From positions 1 through 16,337 of the forward strand of contig CAYUIS010000120.1 of NCBI GenBank assembly GCA_964444825.1: 16,337 nucleotides of DNA, in the 5' to 3' direction. This document shows, in pieces, positions 1 to 7,637 of this stretch. The translations under genes and the position numbers were made by a program. Source of the DNA: CAYUIS01 sp964444825. Lineage in GTDB: Bacteria > Chloroflexota > Anaerolineae > B4-G1. The notes below the pieces were generated by a model that saw only the letters and a program-made list of their open reading frames with translations, searched no databases and was not told the DNA's origin. How positions within the stretch are numbered: position 1 is the stretch's first letter; every line of letters begins with the position of its first letter.

Positions 1-1818
1 CTGCTTTCAGGGAACGAGGCCATCGCACTGGGCGCGTGGGAGGCGGGGGTGCGCTACGCCGCCGCGTACCCCGGCACGCCTAGCACCGAGATTCTGCCTG
101 CGCTGGCTCAGTATGCTGGCGTGTGTGCCGAGTGGGCATCCAATGAGAAGGTCGCCCTGGACGCTGCTGCCGGGGCCTCTTTTGCTGGCGCGCGCGCGCT
201 GGCGGCCATGAAGCACGTGGGGGTAAACGTTGCCTCCGATAGCCTGATGACCCTCTCCTATACCGGTGTGGGGGCGGGGTTGGTATTGGTCAGCGCTGAC
301 GACCCCGGTGCTTTCAGTTCTCAGAATGAGCAGGACAACCGTCACTATGCCCGCTTTGGCAAGTTCCCCTGCCTGGAGCCGTCTGACAGCCAAGAGGCAA
401 AGGATTTCACCCGCTTGGCCTTCGATCTGGGCGAGCAGTTCGATACACCGGTGATGCTGCGTTCGACTACACGCCTTTCCCATTCAAAGAGCGCAGTGAC
501 GGTGGAAAAACCCGCCGAGCCAAGGGTGCTCGATCCTTTGCCACGTTTCGAGCGCCATCCGCACAAGTACGTCATGATCCCGGCCTTTGCCCGGCTGCGA
601 CACCCAGAGGTTGAAGCTCGGGTGCGGGCGATCGCCGAGTACGCCGAGAGCTGTGCACTGAACCGGGTCGAGTGGGGAAACAGGCGCGTCGGCGTTATCA
701 CCAGCGGGGTGGCCTACCAATATGCGCGGGAGGTGTTTGCTGGCTTCTCGTTCCTAAAACTGGGTATGACCTACCCTCTGCCAAAGCAATTGATCTGCGA
801 CTTTGCCGCCGAGGTCGACGCTCTTTTTGTCGTTGAGGAGCTAGATCCGTTCGTCGAGGAATACGTGCGCGGGCTAGGGTTTGAGGTTGCCGGTAAAGAG
901 TTCTTTCCCTCAACAGGCGAGCTGTCGCTGGCCCTGGTGAGGGCGGGTGCGCTGAAGGCGGGGTTGCCCATTCGGGAACGAGGGCAGGTCACGGGTGTCG
1001 AGTCCGAGGACAAGTCTGAGGGGGGATCTGGGGCCACGAAGCTGGATCTCCCGTCGCGTCCTCCTGCGCTGTGTCCTGGCTGTCCCCATCGCTCCGTCTA
1101 CTTTAACCTGCGGAAACTCAAGATGCTGGTTGCAGGCGATATTGGCTGTTATGCCATCGGCGTTTTGCCTCCTTTTGAGAAGATGGATATGCTGATCTCG
1201 ATGGGGGCGAGCATCGGGATGGCCCATGGAGCCAAGCAGGCCGGTTGTCCTGACAATATCGTCGCTACCATCGGCGACTCTACTTTCTTTCACGCCGGCC
1301 TGCCCGAGTTGGCCAGTACGATCTACAACCAGGGCGTCGTCTGTACAATGATCCTGGACAATGGCACGACGGCGATGACGGGTGGACAGGACAACCCTGC
1401 GACTGGCGTCACGTTGCAGGGCCAGACAACGCACGCGATCGACATCGAGGCGACCGTACGGGCGATGGGCGTGGGAGACGTGTGGGTCGTGAATGGTCTG
1501 GATGTCAAAGGAGTCGAGACCGCCATCCGGGAGGCCACAGCCATAGAGGATCGGCCCACCGTCATTATCGTCAACGGAGCCTGTGTCTTTACAAGGCAGT
1601 TCCGGCGACGACCGGTCGTCGCCGTCGATCCTGATACCTGCAATGGGTGCGGCTTTTGCTTCCGTGTTGGCTGTCCATCCATCCTCAAGTCGGACCAGAT
1701 CGGTGAGAAAACAAAACGTCCCAAGGCACAGATCGACCCGCTTTTGTGCACGGGTTGCACCGTCTGTCTGCAGATCTGCCCGCGTAAGGCCATCTACCGG
1801 ACCGAGGGGGAGGCGTGA
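1..1818 (+). CDS. iorA: Indolepyruvate:ferredoxin oxidoreductase, alpha subunit (5' partial)
   Basis: This is the large catalytic subunit of the cytoplasmic enzyme that oxidatively decarboxylates aryl-pyruvates (from Trp, Phe and Tyr transamination) to aryl-acetyl-CoA and passes electrons to ferredoxin. The frame is open from base 1, and its first residues (LLSGNEAIALGAWEAGV) already match the conserved IorA N-terminus, so only a few residues and the start codon lie outside the window; the GTG at base 49 is not the real start. Counting from base 1, the YPGTPSTEI motif is at about 22-30, CPGCPHR at 358-364, and the thiamine-pyrophosphate signature runs from GDS (425-427) to DN (453-454). Two C-terminal 4Fe-4S motifs follow: C547/C550/C553/C558, with an atypical last spacing, and C583/C586/C589/C593, a classic CxxCxxCxxxCP. 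The 605 visible residues fit the family length. The next gene, iorB, begins one base after the stop, as expected for a two-subunit operon. Confidence 0.95.
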   Translation: MLSGNEAIALGAWEAGVRYAAAYPGTPSTEILPALAQYAGVCAEWASNEKVALDAAAGASFAGARALAAMKHVGVNVASDSLMTLSYTGVGAGLVLVSADDPGAFSSQNEQDNRHYARFGKFPCLEPSDSQEAKDFTRLAFDLGEQFDTPVMLRSTTRLSHSKSAVTVEKPAEPRVLDPLPRFERHPHKYVMIPAFARLRHPEVEARVRAIAEYAESCALNRVEWGNRRVGVITSGVAYQYAREVFAGFSFLKLGMTYPLPKQLICDFAAEVDALFVVEELDPFVEEYVRGLGFEVAGKEFFPSTGELSLALVRAGALKAGLPIRERGQVTGVESEDKSEGGSGATKLDLPSRPPALCPGCPHRSVYFNLRKLKMLVAGDIGCYAIGVLPPFEKMDMLISMGASIGMAHGAKQAGCPDNIVATIGDSTFFHAGLPELASTIYNQGVVCTMILDNGTTAMTGGQDNPATGVTLQGQTTHAIDIEATVRAMGVGDVWVVNGLDVKGVETAIREATAIEDRPTVIIVNGACVFTRQFRRRPVVAVDPDTCNGCGFCFRVGCPSILKSDQIGEKTKRPKAQIDPLLCTGCTVCLQICPRKAIYRTEGEA

Positions 1819-1819
1819 G

Positions 1820-2413
1820 ATGCACCAATCCATCAACTTTCTGTTTGTGGGCGTCGGTGGCCAAGGTATCCTGACCGCCTCCGACATTGCTGCTGAGGTG
1901 GGTCTGGAGGCGGGATACGATGCCAAAAAGTCCGAGGTGCACGGCTTCTCTCAGCGCGGCGGCGTGGTCGAGAGCCACGTGCGCTGGGGCGATGACGTAG
2001 CATCTCCGCTAGCAGAGAAGGGGACGGTGGACTACCTGGTTGCCACCGAGATACTCGAGGTCGCGCGATGGATAGAGTGGCTCCGCTCTAGCGGGGCAGC
2101 GTTCGTCAACCGCCAGCACATTGCGCCGATGTCGGTCACGGTCGGAACAGCGGTCTACCCGTCAGATGAGGACATTCTGACTGTTGTGCACGCCCGCAGC
2201 GATGACGTGACGATCGTTGAAGGGCTGGCCATAGCTGAACGGCTTGGAAATCCCCGCCTGGCCAACACGGTCCTGCTGGGCACACTCTCAACGCGACTGG
2301 ACGTGTCGCCGGAGACGTGGCTGACGGTCATCGAGCGGCGGGTCCCGCCCAGATATGTCGAACAAAACCGCGAGGCGTTCTGGGAAGGACGGCGCGCGGC
2401 AGGCAACGATTGA
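1820..2413 (+). CDS. iorB: Indolepyruvate:ferredoxin oxidoreductase, beta subunit
   Basis: This is the small subunit of the IorAB complex, a pyruvate/ketoisovalerate oxidoreductase gamma-type domain of 197 residues. The N-terminus FVGVGGQGILTASDI and the following KKSEVHGFSQRGGVVESHVR stretch are the family hallmarks. The frame is open much further upstream into iorA, but the ATG at 1820 is chosen because it lies just after the iorA TGA (1816-1818), the protein then starts right before the conserved glycine-rich strand, and the GGGGAGG at 1806-1812 is a plausible ribosome-binding site. Expression is presumably coupled to iorA. No internal stop or frameshift is seen. Related small subunits of other 2-oxoacid oxidoreductases share this fold, but the pairing with an obvious iorA makes the assignment firm. 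Confidence 0.93.
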   Translation: MHQSINFLFVGVGGQGILTASDIAAEVGLEAGYDAKKSEVHGFSQRGGVVESHVRWGDDVASPLAEKGTVDYLVATEILEVARWIEWLRSSGAAFVNRQHIAPMSVTVGTAVYPSDEDILTVVHARSDDVTIVEGLAIAERLGNPRLANTVLLGTLSTRLDVSPETWLTVIERRVPPRYVEQNREAFWEGRRAAGND

Positions 2414-2471
2414 ATCACGGGGACTCTTTTAGCAGCAAGAGCGCGCCGATCTGTCCCTGACGCGCGGACAA

Positions 2472-2497
2472 CCGACGAGAGAATCAGCGTTCGTCGG
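2472..2497. terminator. Hairpin between convergent genes, possible terminator
   Basis: CCGACGA (2472-2478) and TCGTCGG (2491-2497) form a perfect 7-bp stem around a 12-nt loop, in the 97-bp gap between the convergent iorB and glycosyltransferase genes. Neither side has a strong T tract, so a canonical intrinsic terminator is not proven. The position between two converging stop codons is the main reason to call it. A weaker GCGCG/CGCGC pairing lies just upstream. Confidence 0.35.
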
Positions 2498-2510
2498 CCT
2501 CTATCTGGTT

Positions 2511-3992
2511 TCAGAATCTCGATCCGGTCAGAACAGACTTCAGTTGGCGGCTCCAACGGGGAGCGATCGTCTGTGCCAGTCCCAGCCCGGCCACCGTTCC
2601 AAATGCGGCCAGGTACAGGACCGCAAAGGGGATCACCCCATAGTTGCCGGTGGTGTATGCCACCGTGGCCGTGATCAAGGCATAGAGGGTCAACAGCGTC
2701 TCGCCAATGACGCTGCTATCAGCACTGAGTCGGTAGCTGCTGTCGGTCCAGCCGCCTTTGCGCCCCACAAGCCGGAACTTGGGTGTGCGGGCAAAGGTGC
2801 CGCCCCAGTGAGTCAACCCCCGCCATATGGCCTGCGTGTTGGACCAGGCGGTGCCAATCCCGATCAGTATCAGGAATGGCAAGGCCCGCAGCCTCCGTCC
2901 CCAGTCAGGATACAGCTCTTGCTGAGAGATAGCGTAGACCAGGGGTGGCCCCAGGCACATCAGGCCCAAGCCGCTGAGCGACAGTTGTCTCGAATCGGGT
3001 AAAAGCAACAGCGGAAGAGAGACCGCCAGAAGCATTACCATCAGCCCGTGGGCCAGATAGCTGCTCAAGTGCACCAGGGCCATCGCTTTTTGCCCTGGTC
3101 TCAGCCGCCGGCTGCACAGGATCGGCCCGACCAGTTTGCGCAGCGTCTGTACCGATCCCTGCGCCCAACGGGACTGTTGCCGTTTGAACGCCGTGATCTG
3201 GGGGGGCAGTTCGGCTGGCGCATCCACTGTCGAGACGTAAAGACACTCCCACCCGGCCAACTGTGCCCGATAGCTCAGATCCAGGTCTTCACACAGGGTG
3301 TCAGCTTGCCAGCCACCGGACTCCTCAATGCAGCGCCGCCGCCATACGCCTCCCGCTCCGTTAAAACTCATCAACAGCCCGGAGCGACTGCGCCCGCCCT
3401 GTTCGACGACAAAGTGACCATCCAGCGCCAGAGCTTGGGCCCGGGTCAGGGGAGAATAGTCGGCGTTAAGGTATGACCAGCGTGTTTGCACCATGCCCAG
3501 TCTATGGTTGGGCAGGAAATAAGGGATTGTCCGAAGTAAAAAGTCGGGATGTGGACAAAAGTCGGCATCAAAGACGGCCACGTACTCACCGCTGGCGCGA
3601 GACAGGCCCCATGCCAATGCCCCAGCCTTGAAGCCGTCTCGATCCGGTCGGCGCAGGACCGTGACGTTCACGCCGCGCTGTCGGTGGATCGCGGCTCGAA
3701 CCTGGGCAAGGCCGGTTGTCTCATCGGTTGAGTCATCCAGAATCTGGATCTCGATCCGGTCGTGGGGATAGTTGAGGGCTGCCATCGCGTCTATCGCCCG
3801 CTCGACGACGTGGAGTTCGTTGTACACCGGCACTTGGACGGTCACCGGTGGTAGGGAATCCCAGTCAGAGGTAGGGGGAGCAGCAACGGCACGCCGACGG
3901 CGAAGGTAGAGTGCTGTCAGGACAAAGGCATGCAGCCCATAGATCGCCAGCCAAAGGACGATCAGGGCATGGATAAACGCCAGGAACCTCAC
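2511..3992 (-). CDS. Membrane GT2 family glycosyltransferase (cellulose/mannan synthase-like)
   Basis: This is a 493-residue integral membrane glycosyltransferase of family GT2 that probably builds or extends a polysaccharide from a nucleotide-sugar on the cytoplasmic face. The catalytic set is complete: PVYNE at 55-59, DD at 86-87, the metal-binding DAD at 142-144, the ED of TLCEDLDLSYR at 235-236 (general base region) and QQSRW at 272-276. One hydrophobic segment precedes the domain (about 5-30); several follow (about 303-331, 340-356, 371-385, 432-447, 452-475), as in processive synthases. The overall pattern resembles plant CslA mannan synthases and ceramide-glucosyltransferase-like bacterial enzymes more than BcsA; there is no PilZ domain. 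The start is GTG at 3992, which overlaps the stop of the upstream cyclase gene as GTGA, implying translational coupling. The sugar donor and product cannot be told from sequence alone. Confidence 0.88.
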   Translation of the reverse strand: MRFLAFIHALIVLWLAIYGLHAFVLTALYLRRRRAVAAPPTSDWDSLPPVTVQVPVYNELHVVERAIDAMAALNYPHDRIEIQILDDSTDETTGLAQVRAAIHRQRGVNVTVLRRPDRDGFKAGALAWGLSRASGEYVAVFDADFCPHPDFLLRTIPYFLPNHRLGMVQTRWSYLNADYSPLTRAQALALDGHFVVEQGGRSRSGLLMSFNGAGGVWRRRCIEESGGWQADTLCEDLDLSYRAQLAGWECLYVSTVDAPAELPPQITAFKRQQSRWAQGSVQTLRKLVGPILCSRRLRPGQKAMALVHLSSYLAHGLMVMLLAVSLPLLLLPDSRQLSLSGLGLMCLGPPLVYAISQQELYPDWGRRLRALPFLILIGIGTAWSNTQAIWRGLTHWGGTFARTPKFRLVGRKGGWTDSSYRLSADSSVIGETLLTLYALITATVAYTTGNYGVIPFAVLYLAAFGTVAGLGLAQTIAPRWSRQLKSVLTGSRF

Positions 3993-5698
3993 TTTATTCC
4001 CAGCAATTCGTACGCCGTAATCGGCTCGTTGAAGCCCTTTATCTCTGTAGGGGGAAGTGCACGGGCCTCGACGTGGTCTCGTACACGTGCATAGGTCGTT
4101 TGTGAGAGCAGGATCTGACCTGGTCCTGCAACGGACTGCAGACGAGCCGCCAGATTCACGCTGGAACCGATGGCCGTATAGTTCATTTGCTGGTCGGTGC
4201 CGATATTGCCGACCACTGCGTCACCGACGTTGATGCCGACCCCGTAGGATAATCGGGAATCTGAGGGCATTCTCTGATGAAGCTGAGTCACTCCCTCCTG
4301 AATCTTGAGCGCTGCCCGCATAGCGCGCAGAATGTGGTCCGGTTGAAGCAGGGGCGCGTTAAAGATGGCGACCACACAGTCTCCCAGGATCTTGTCGAGG
4401 GTGCCATCCTCCTCCAGTATGGCCTGGGCGCCCACGTCAAGATACTGGTTGAGTATCTCCACCAGTGCTTCTGGACCTCGCCGCCGACTAAAATCGGAAA
4501 AGCCCCGGATGTCAGCAAACAGGCTCGTGATCTCCTGTCGCTGTCCCCCCAGCTTCAATTTGCTAGGGTCGCGGGGCAGGCGCTCGATGACGGCTGGTGA
4601 GAGATAACGCTGGAACATCTGGTAGCGTGCTTCCAGTTGCCGTTGCTCTGTGAGGTCGTCCATCACGATAGCGACGCCCTGCATGACCTCATCGGCGTCC
4701 TTTAGCGGGGAGAGACTGGTGCGCAGGATGACCTGACCGCGCCCCGGGAGTGTCAGGTCTCTCTCATACTCCACCACCGGTTCGCCGGACGTTCTGACCT
4801 GTTCAACCAGCGGGCGAAGCTCGTTATCCAGTGCAGGGAGGGCTTCGGTGAAACGCGAACCACCTGCTCGTATCGCTGATACCCGCAGGATACGCTCGGC
4901 AGCGCGATTAAAGAGCGTGATCTGGTCCTGAATGTCGGTAGTGATGACGCCACTGGTGATGGAGGCAAAGACATTGTCCATCAATCGCTTCGCATTGGAG
5001 ACGCTCTCGAACAGGCGGGCATTCTCGATGGCGATGGCCGCCTGTCCAGCGAAGGCAGCGAGCAGGTCACGATCGGTGTTAGAAAAGAGCCCGGTGAGGA
5101 TACGGTTGTCGGCGTAGATCACCCCGGTGGATCGACCACGGTATCTAAGCGGCGCACACAGGATGGAGCGCAGGTTGTAGCCGATGACGCTCTCCTGTGC
5201 TTTGAACCGTGGATCCATCTGTGCGTTGGTGGTGACGATGGGCTCTCCGGTATCAGCCACCTGCGTGACGATGCTACGACTGATCTCAAACGAGGATGAG
5301 GCGATCGTCTCGCGGTCCATGTTGCGGGCGGCACGGAACTCCAGTTCGCCCGTGTCTGGATCTATGAGCATTAGGAAGGAACGTTCGGCGCCCGTCAGGT
5401 GGATGATCTGGTCCATCACCTCGTTGAGGACCACCGACAGATCGAGGGAGGACCCGATGACGGAGCTTATCTCTGATAGGGCCTCCAGCTCGTCCCGTTC
5501 GAATGCCTGGGTATCCAACTCCCGTTCCAGGTTCAGCAGGATATTCTGAAGAGCGAGGGTCTGCTGAGAGAGCTCTGCTGCCAGCATGTCGGCCCCACGA
5601 TGCCGCGCGGCGATGTGGGTGATGCTGTTCAATCCCTCGCGAAGAGCGGTGATGTTGCTTCGTCCTGATGTTCTTGTCTGGGCAGAATCTCGTGTCAT
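3989..5698 (-). CDS. GAF-PAS-class III adenylate cyclase
   Basis: This 569-residue soluble signalling enzyme likely makes cAMP from ATP in response to a ligand or redox cue. An N-terminal helical, coiled-coil-prone part (about 38-75) leads into a GAF domain (about 72-230), then a PAS domain (about 236-355), a linker helix, and a class III cyclase domain (about 386-569). All catalytic positions are visible: metal-binding D396 (FADIRGF) and D440 (LGDCVVAIF), substrate-selecting K436 and T508, and transition-state N515 and R519 (SSVNLAARL). The Lys/Thr pair is the one seen in class IIIb adenylate cyclases, so cAMP rather than cGMP is the better guess. There is no signal peptide or membrane segment. 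It is the first gene of a two-gene operon and its stop overlaps the start of the glycosyltransferase gene. A promoter (TTGCTT-17-TATAAT) lies just upstream, but the start has no strong Shine-Dalgarno sequence. Confidence 0.92.
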   Translation of the reverse strand: MTRDSAQTRTSGRSNITALREGLNSITHIAARHRGADMLAAELSQQTLALQNILLNLERELDTQAFERDELEALSEISSVIGSSLDLSVVLNEVMDQIIHLTGAERSFLMLIDPDTGELEFRAARNMDRETIASSSFEISRSIVTQVADTGEPIVTTNAQMDPRFKAQESVIGYNLRSILCAPLRYRGRSTGVIYADNRILTGLFSNTDRDLLAAFAGQAAIAIENARLFESVSNAKRLMDNVFASITSGVITTDIQDQITLFNRAAERILRVSAIRAGGSRFTEALPALDNELRPLVEQVRTSGEPVVEYERDLTLPGRGQVILRTSLSPLKDADEVMQGVAIVMDDLTEQRQLEARYQMFQRYLSPAVIERLPRDPSKLKLGGQRQEITSLFADIRGFSDFSRRRGPEALVEILNQYLDVGAQAILEEDGTLDKILGDCVVAIFNAPLLQPDHILRAMRAALKIQEGVTQLHQRMPSDSRLSYGVGINVGDAVVGNIGTDQQMNYTAIGSSVNLAARLQSVAGPGQILLSQTTYARVRDHVEARALPPTEIKGFNEPITAYELLGIK

Positions 5699-5736
5699 CT
5701 TGTTGCTACCACTGTTTGGGTAATGGGTTAAGGGCT

Positions 5737-5765
5737 ATTATACCGCACATCTCTTGTGCAAGCAA
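5737..5765 (-). promoter_or_regulatory. Sigma70-type promoter for the cyclase-glycosyltransferase operon
   Basis: Read on the minus strand, TTGCTT (5765-5760) is followed by a 17-bp spacer and a consensus TATAAT (5742-5737). The predicted transcript would start near 5730, about 30 nt before the cyclase ATG at 5698. It is seen by motif only, but the match and position are good. Confidence 0.65.
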
Positions 5766-5782
5766 TAATACCTGGTGTGGAT

Positions 5783-5810
5783 TTGCTCCTCACTCCCATC
5801 CTGGTATAAT
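5783..5810 (+). promoter_or_regulatory. Sigma70-type promoter for the five-gene + strand run
   Basis: TTGCTC (5783-5788), a 16-bp spacer and a consensus TATAAT (5805-5810) face the gene at 5845. Predicted transcription would start near 5817, leaving a short leader that contains the AGGAG ribosome-binding site. Its -35 element is only 17 bp from the -35 of the opposing promoter, so the two could compete for polymerase or share one regulator. Confidence 0.65.
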
Positions 5811-5831
5811 GCTCGCGTTTGGCCGATCGGT

Positions 5832-5836
5832 AGGAG
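5832..5836 (+). promoter_or_regulatory. Ribosome-binding site that sets the start at 5845
   Basis: AGGAG lies 8 bases before the ATG at 5845. The longer reading from an ATG at 5668 would run through the promoter and antisense to the cyclase start, and the ATG at 5809 overlaps the -10 box itself, so both are rejected in favour of 5845. Confidence 0.75.
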
Positions 5837-5844
5837 TTGTGGTT

Positions 5845-6744
5845 ATGACGGAGTGGAAGATCAAGACAGGGTTAGGTTTGGGCGGAGGAATCGCCCTCAT
5901 GGTTGCCATCATCCTGATCGATGCCAACCTGATCTGGGTTGCCACCAACCGGCCAATCATGATTGGGACGTTCGTTATCGGCCTGGCTGTATTGACCAGC
6001 CTGGGACTGTTGAGCCTCATCGTCTACTGGATCTATGGGTTAATCCGCTCGGGTTATCTGCTTGACCGCAACGCCTTGATCATCCGCTGGGGACCCACGG
6101 AGCAGACCATTCCCACAGGCCAGATTGAGCGTGTGTTCAGCGGCGAAGAAGTCGAAGGACGCATCCGGTTTTCTGGGGCAATATGGCCTGGACATTGTGT
6201 TGGTTACGGAGAGGTGCCCGATGTAGGCCTCACCGCCTTTTATGCCACCGTCCCGCCCCGGCACCAAATCTATGTCGTCACCCCCGGTATCACCTACGGC
6301 ATCTCCCCGGCCAATCCGGCGGCCTTTGTCGAATCACTCCACAAGCGGCTGGAGATGGGGCCTACTCAGACTGTGAAGCAATCGTCTCAGCGCCCGGCCT
6401 TTCTGGAGTGGACAGTTTGGCAAGATCGACTGAGCCTGGTCCTGCTGGCGATCGGGTGCCTGGCTGCTGTGGCGTTGGTCGGATTGCTGTGTTTTTGGTT
6501 TCCCAGGCTGCCATACAAGGTGCCGCTGCATTTTGATGCGGCCGGCAATCCCGATCGGCTCGAGGTTCGCAGCGAGATATTTATCATTCCCCTTATCGGT
6601 CTGCTGACGCTACTGTTCAACGGTGTGCTCGGCGGGCTGACGTACCGGCGCGAGCGTATGGCCAGCTATCTCCTATGGGGCGGCTCGATTCTTATTCAAG
6701 TGCTGCTTTGGACAGCCGTCATCGGTATCCTGGGTTGGGTGTGA
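5845..6744 (+). CDS. Membrane protein with bacterial PH-like and DUF1648-like segments
   Basis: This 299-residue integral membrane protein has no assigned reaction. Two membrane helices come first (about 8-30 and 39-66), then a mainly soluble part (about 70-180) that resembles a bacterial pleckstrin-homology-like domain: a strand-rich stretch with TIPTGQIERV (88-97) and a closing YVVTPGITYGIS segment with a short helix. Three more helices follow (about 196-219, 245-265, 276-297), with the motif PLHFDAAGNPDRL (227-239) between the third and fourth, which is the signature seen in DUF1648/SdpI-type proteins. The joining of these two parts suggests a membrane-sensing or immunity-like role, but that is inference. 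It is the first gene of a closely packed + strand run, with its own promoter; only 9 bp separate it from the next gene. Confidence 0.75.
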   Translation: MTEWKIKTGLGLGGGIALMVAIILIDANLIWVATNRPIMIGTFVIGLAVLTSLGLLSLIVYWIYGLIRSGYLLDRNALIIRWGPTEQTIPTGQIERVFSGEEVEGRIRFSGAIWPGHCVGYGEVPDVGLTAFYATVPPRHQIYVVTPGITYGISPANPAAFVESLHKRLEMGPTQTVKQSSQRPAFLEWTVWQDRLSLVLLAIGCLAAVALVGLLCFWFPRLPYKVPLHFDAAGNPDRLEVRSEIFIIPLIGLLTLLFNGVLGGLTYRRERMASYLLWGGSILIQVLLWTAVIGILGWV

Positions 6745-6753
6745 CAACCCCAT

Positions 6754-7584
6754 ATGCCTGGATCACTCAACCTCTTTGAACTCTTTGGCGGATTGCTCTT
6801 TTCACTCCTCATCGGAGTGATGGGCTACCGGCGAGGGGCCCTGAGCAGAAGTGGTGTCCTGGGGGCTCTACTAACGGGCACGCTCATCTTTGGGCTAGGG
6901 GGATGGGAATGGGGTATCCTCCTGGTGGCCTTTTTTGTTTCCTCCAGTGCGCTCTCCTTCTATCAGGCTCGGGAAAAGGAGGGACTGGCCGAAAAGTTCG
7001 CCAAGGGACACCAGCGGGATCTGGGCCAAGCCCTGGCTAACGGCGGGGCAGCAGCCCTGCTGGCTATTTTCCACGCTTTGCGTCCTCATCCAATGTGGTT
7101 TTTTTCCTGTGCTGGAGCGATGGCGGCCGTCAACGCCGATACCTGGGCGACCGAGTTGGGGGTGCTGAGCCCATATCTGCCGCGGCTGATCACCACCGGA
7201 AGACGGGTCGAGGTGGGTGCCTCGGGAGGCGTCACGAGGTTGGGTACCGGAGCGTCGCTGGGGGGCGCGCTCTTTATCGGTCTGCTGGGAGGACTGGGAG
7301 GGCTGGTCACACGTCGGGACTGGGGATATGCCGGTGGGTTGGTACTGGCCGCTACTGCAGGTGGTCTCCTCGGGTCATTGTTTGACAGCTTCCTGGGGGC
7401 AACGGCGCAGGCCATGTACTGGTGCGATAACTGCCAGAAGGAGACCGAGCGCCAGGTGCACCGCTGCGGGACGGAGACGCGGCGGCTGAGGGGCTGGCGT
7501 TGGTTGGGCAACGACTGGGTGAACTTCTTGGCGTCGGCCTTTGGCGCCCTGGTTGCGGCGGGGATTGGCTCTTGGTTTCTGTAG
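6754..7584 (+). CDS. DUF92 family membrane protein (VTE6-like, possible polyprenyl/phytyl-phosphate kinase)
   Basis: This is a 276-residue polytopic membrane protein of the DUF92 family (TIGR00297-type). Plant members (VTE6) act in phytol salvage as phytyl-phosphate kinases; the bacterial role is not settled, so a prenyl-phosphate kinase activity is only a family-based suggestion. Motifs in order: RDLGQALANGG (89-98 region), NADTWATELG (127-136), GASGGVT (155-161), GSLFDSFLGATAQ (207-219) and LGNDWVNFLAS (251-261). A soluble loop between the last helices carries C224, C227 and C238 with H236, which could hold a metal. About six hydrophobic stretches are visible. The length fits the family. 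The ATG follows the previous stop by 9 bp, with no clear Shine-Dalgarno sequence, which suggests re-initiation or coupling within an operon. Confidence 0.88.
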   Translation: MPGSLNLFELFGGLLFSLLIGVMGYRRGALSRSGVLGALLTGTLIFGLGGWEWGILLVAFFVSSSALSFYQAREKEGLAEKFAKGHQRDLGQALANGGAAALLAIFHALRPHPMWFFSCAGAMAAVNADTWATELGVLSPYLPRLITTGRRVEVGASGGVTRLGTGASLGGALFIGLLGGLGGLVTRRDWGYAGGLVLAATAGGLLGSLFDSFLGATAQAMYWCDNCQKETERQVHRCGTETRRLRGWRWLGNDWVNFLASAFGALVAAGIGSWFL

Positions 7585-7637
7585 CGTGATTCTGGGACTC
7601 TTCCAAGCTCAACGAGATCTCTAGTCACGCCACCTGC

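Noticed and set aside
910..1926. 338-codon open frame on the minus strand opposite iorA/iorB
   Set aside because: It lies fully antisense to well-matched genes; its protein is rich in Arg, His and Asp with no recognisable motif, as is typical for shadow frames of GC-rich DNA.
5668..5844. 59-codon N-terminal extension of the PH-like membrane protein gene
   Set aside because: It would overlap the cyclase start on the other strand and run through the plus-strand promoter; the AGGAG 8 bases before ATG 5845 gives a better start.
7584..7630. GCGTGA/TCACGC inverted repeat between the DUF92 and phosphodiesterase genes
   Set aside because: The 6-bp arms are 35 nt apart with no T run, which is within chance and does not support a terminator.
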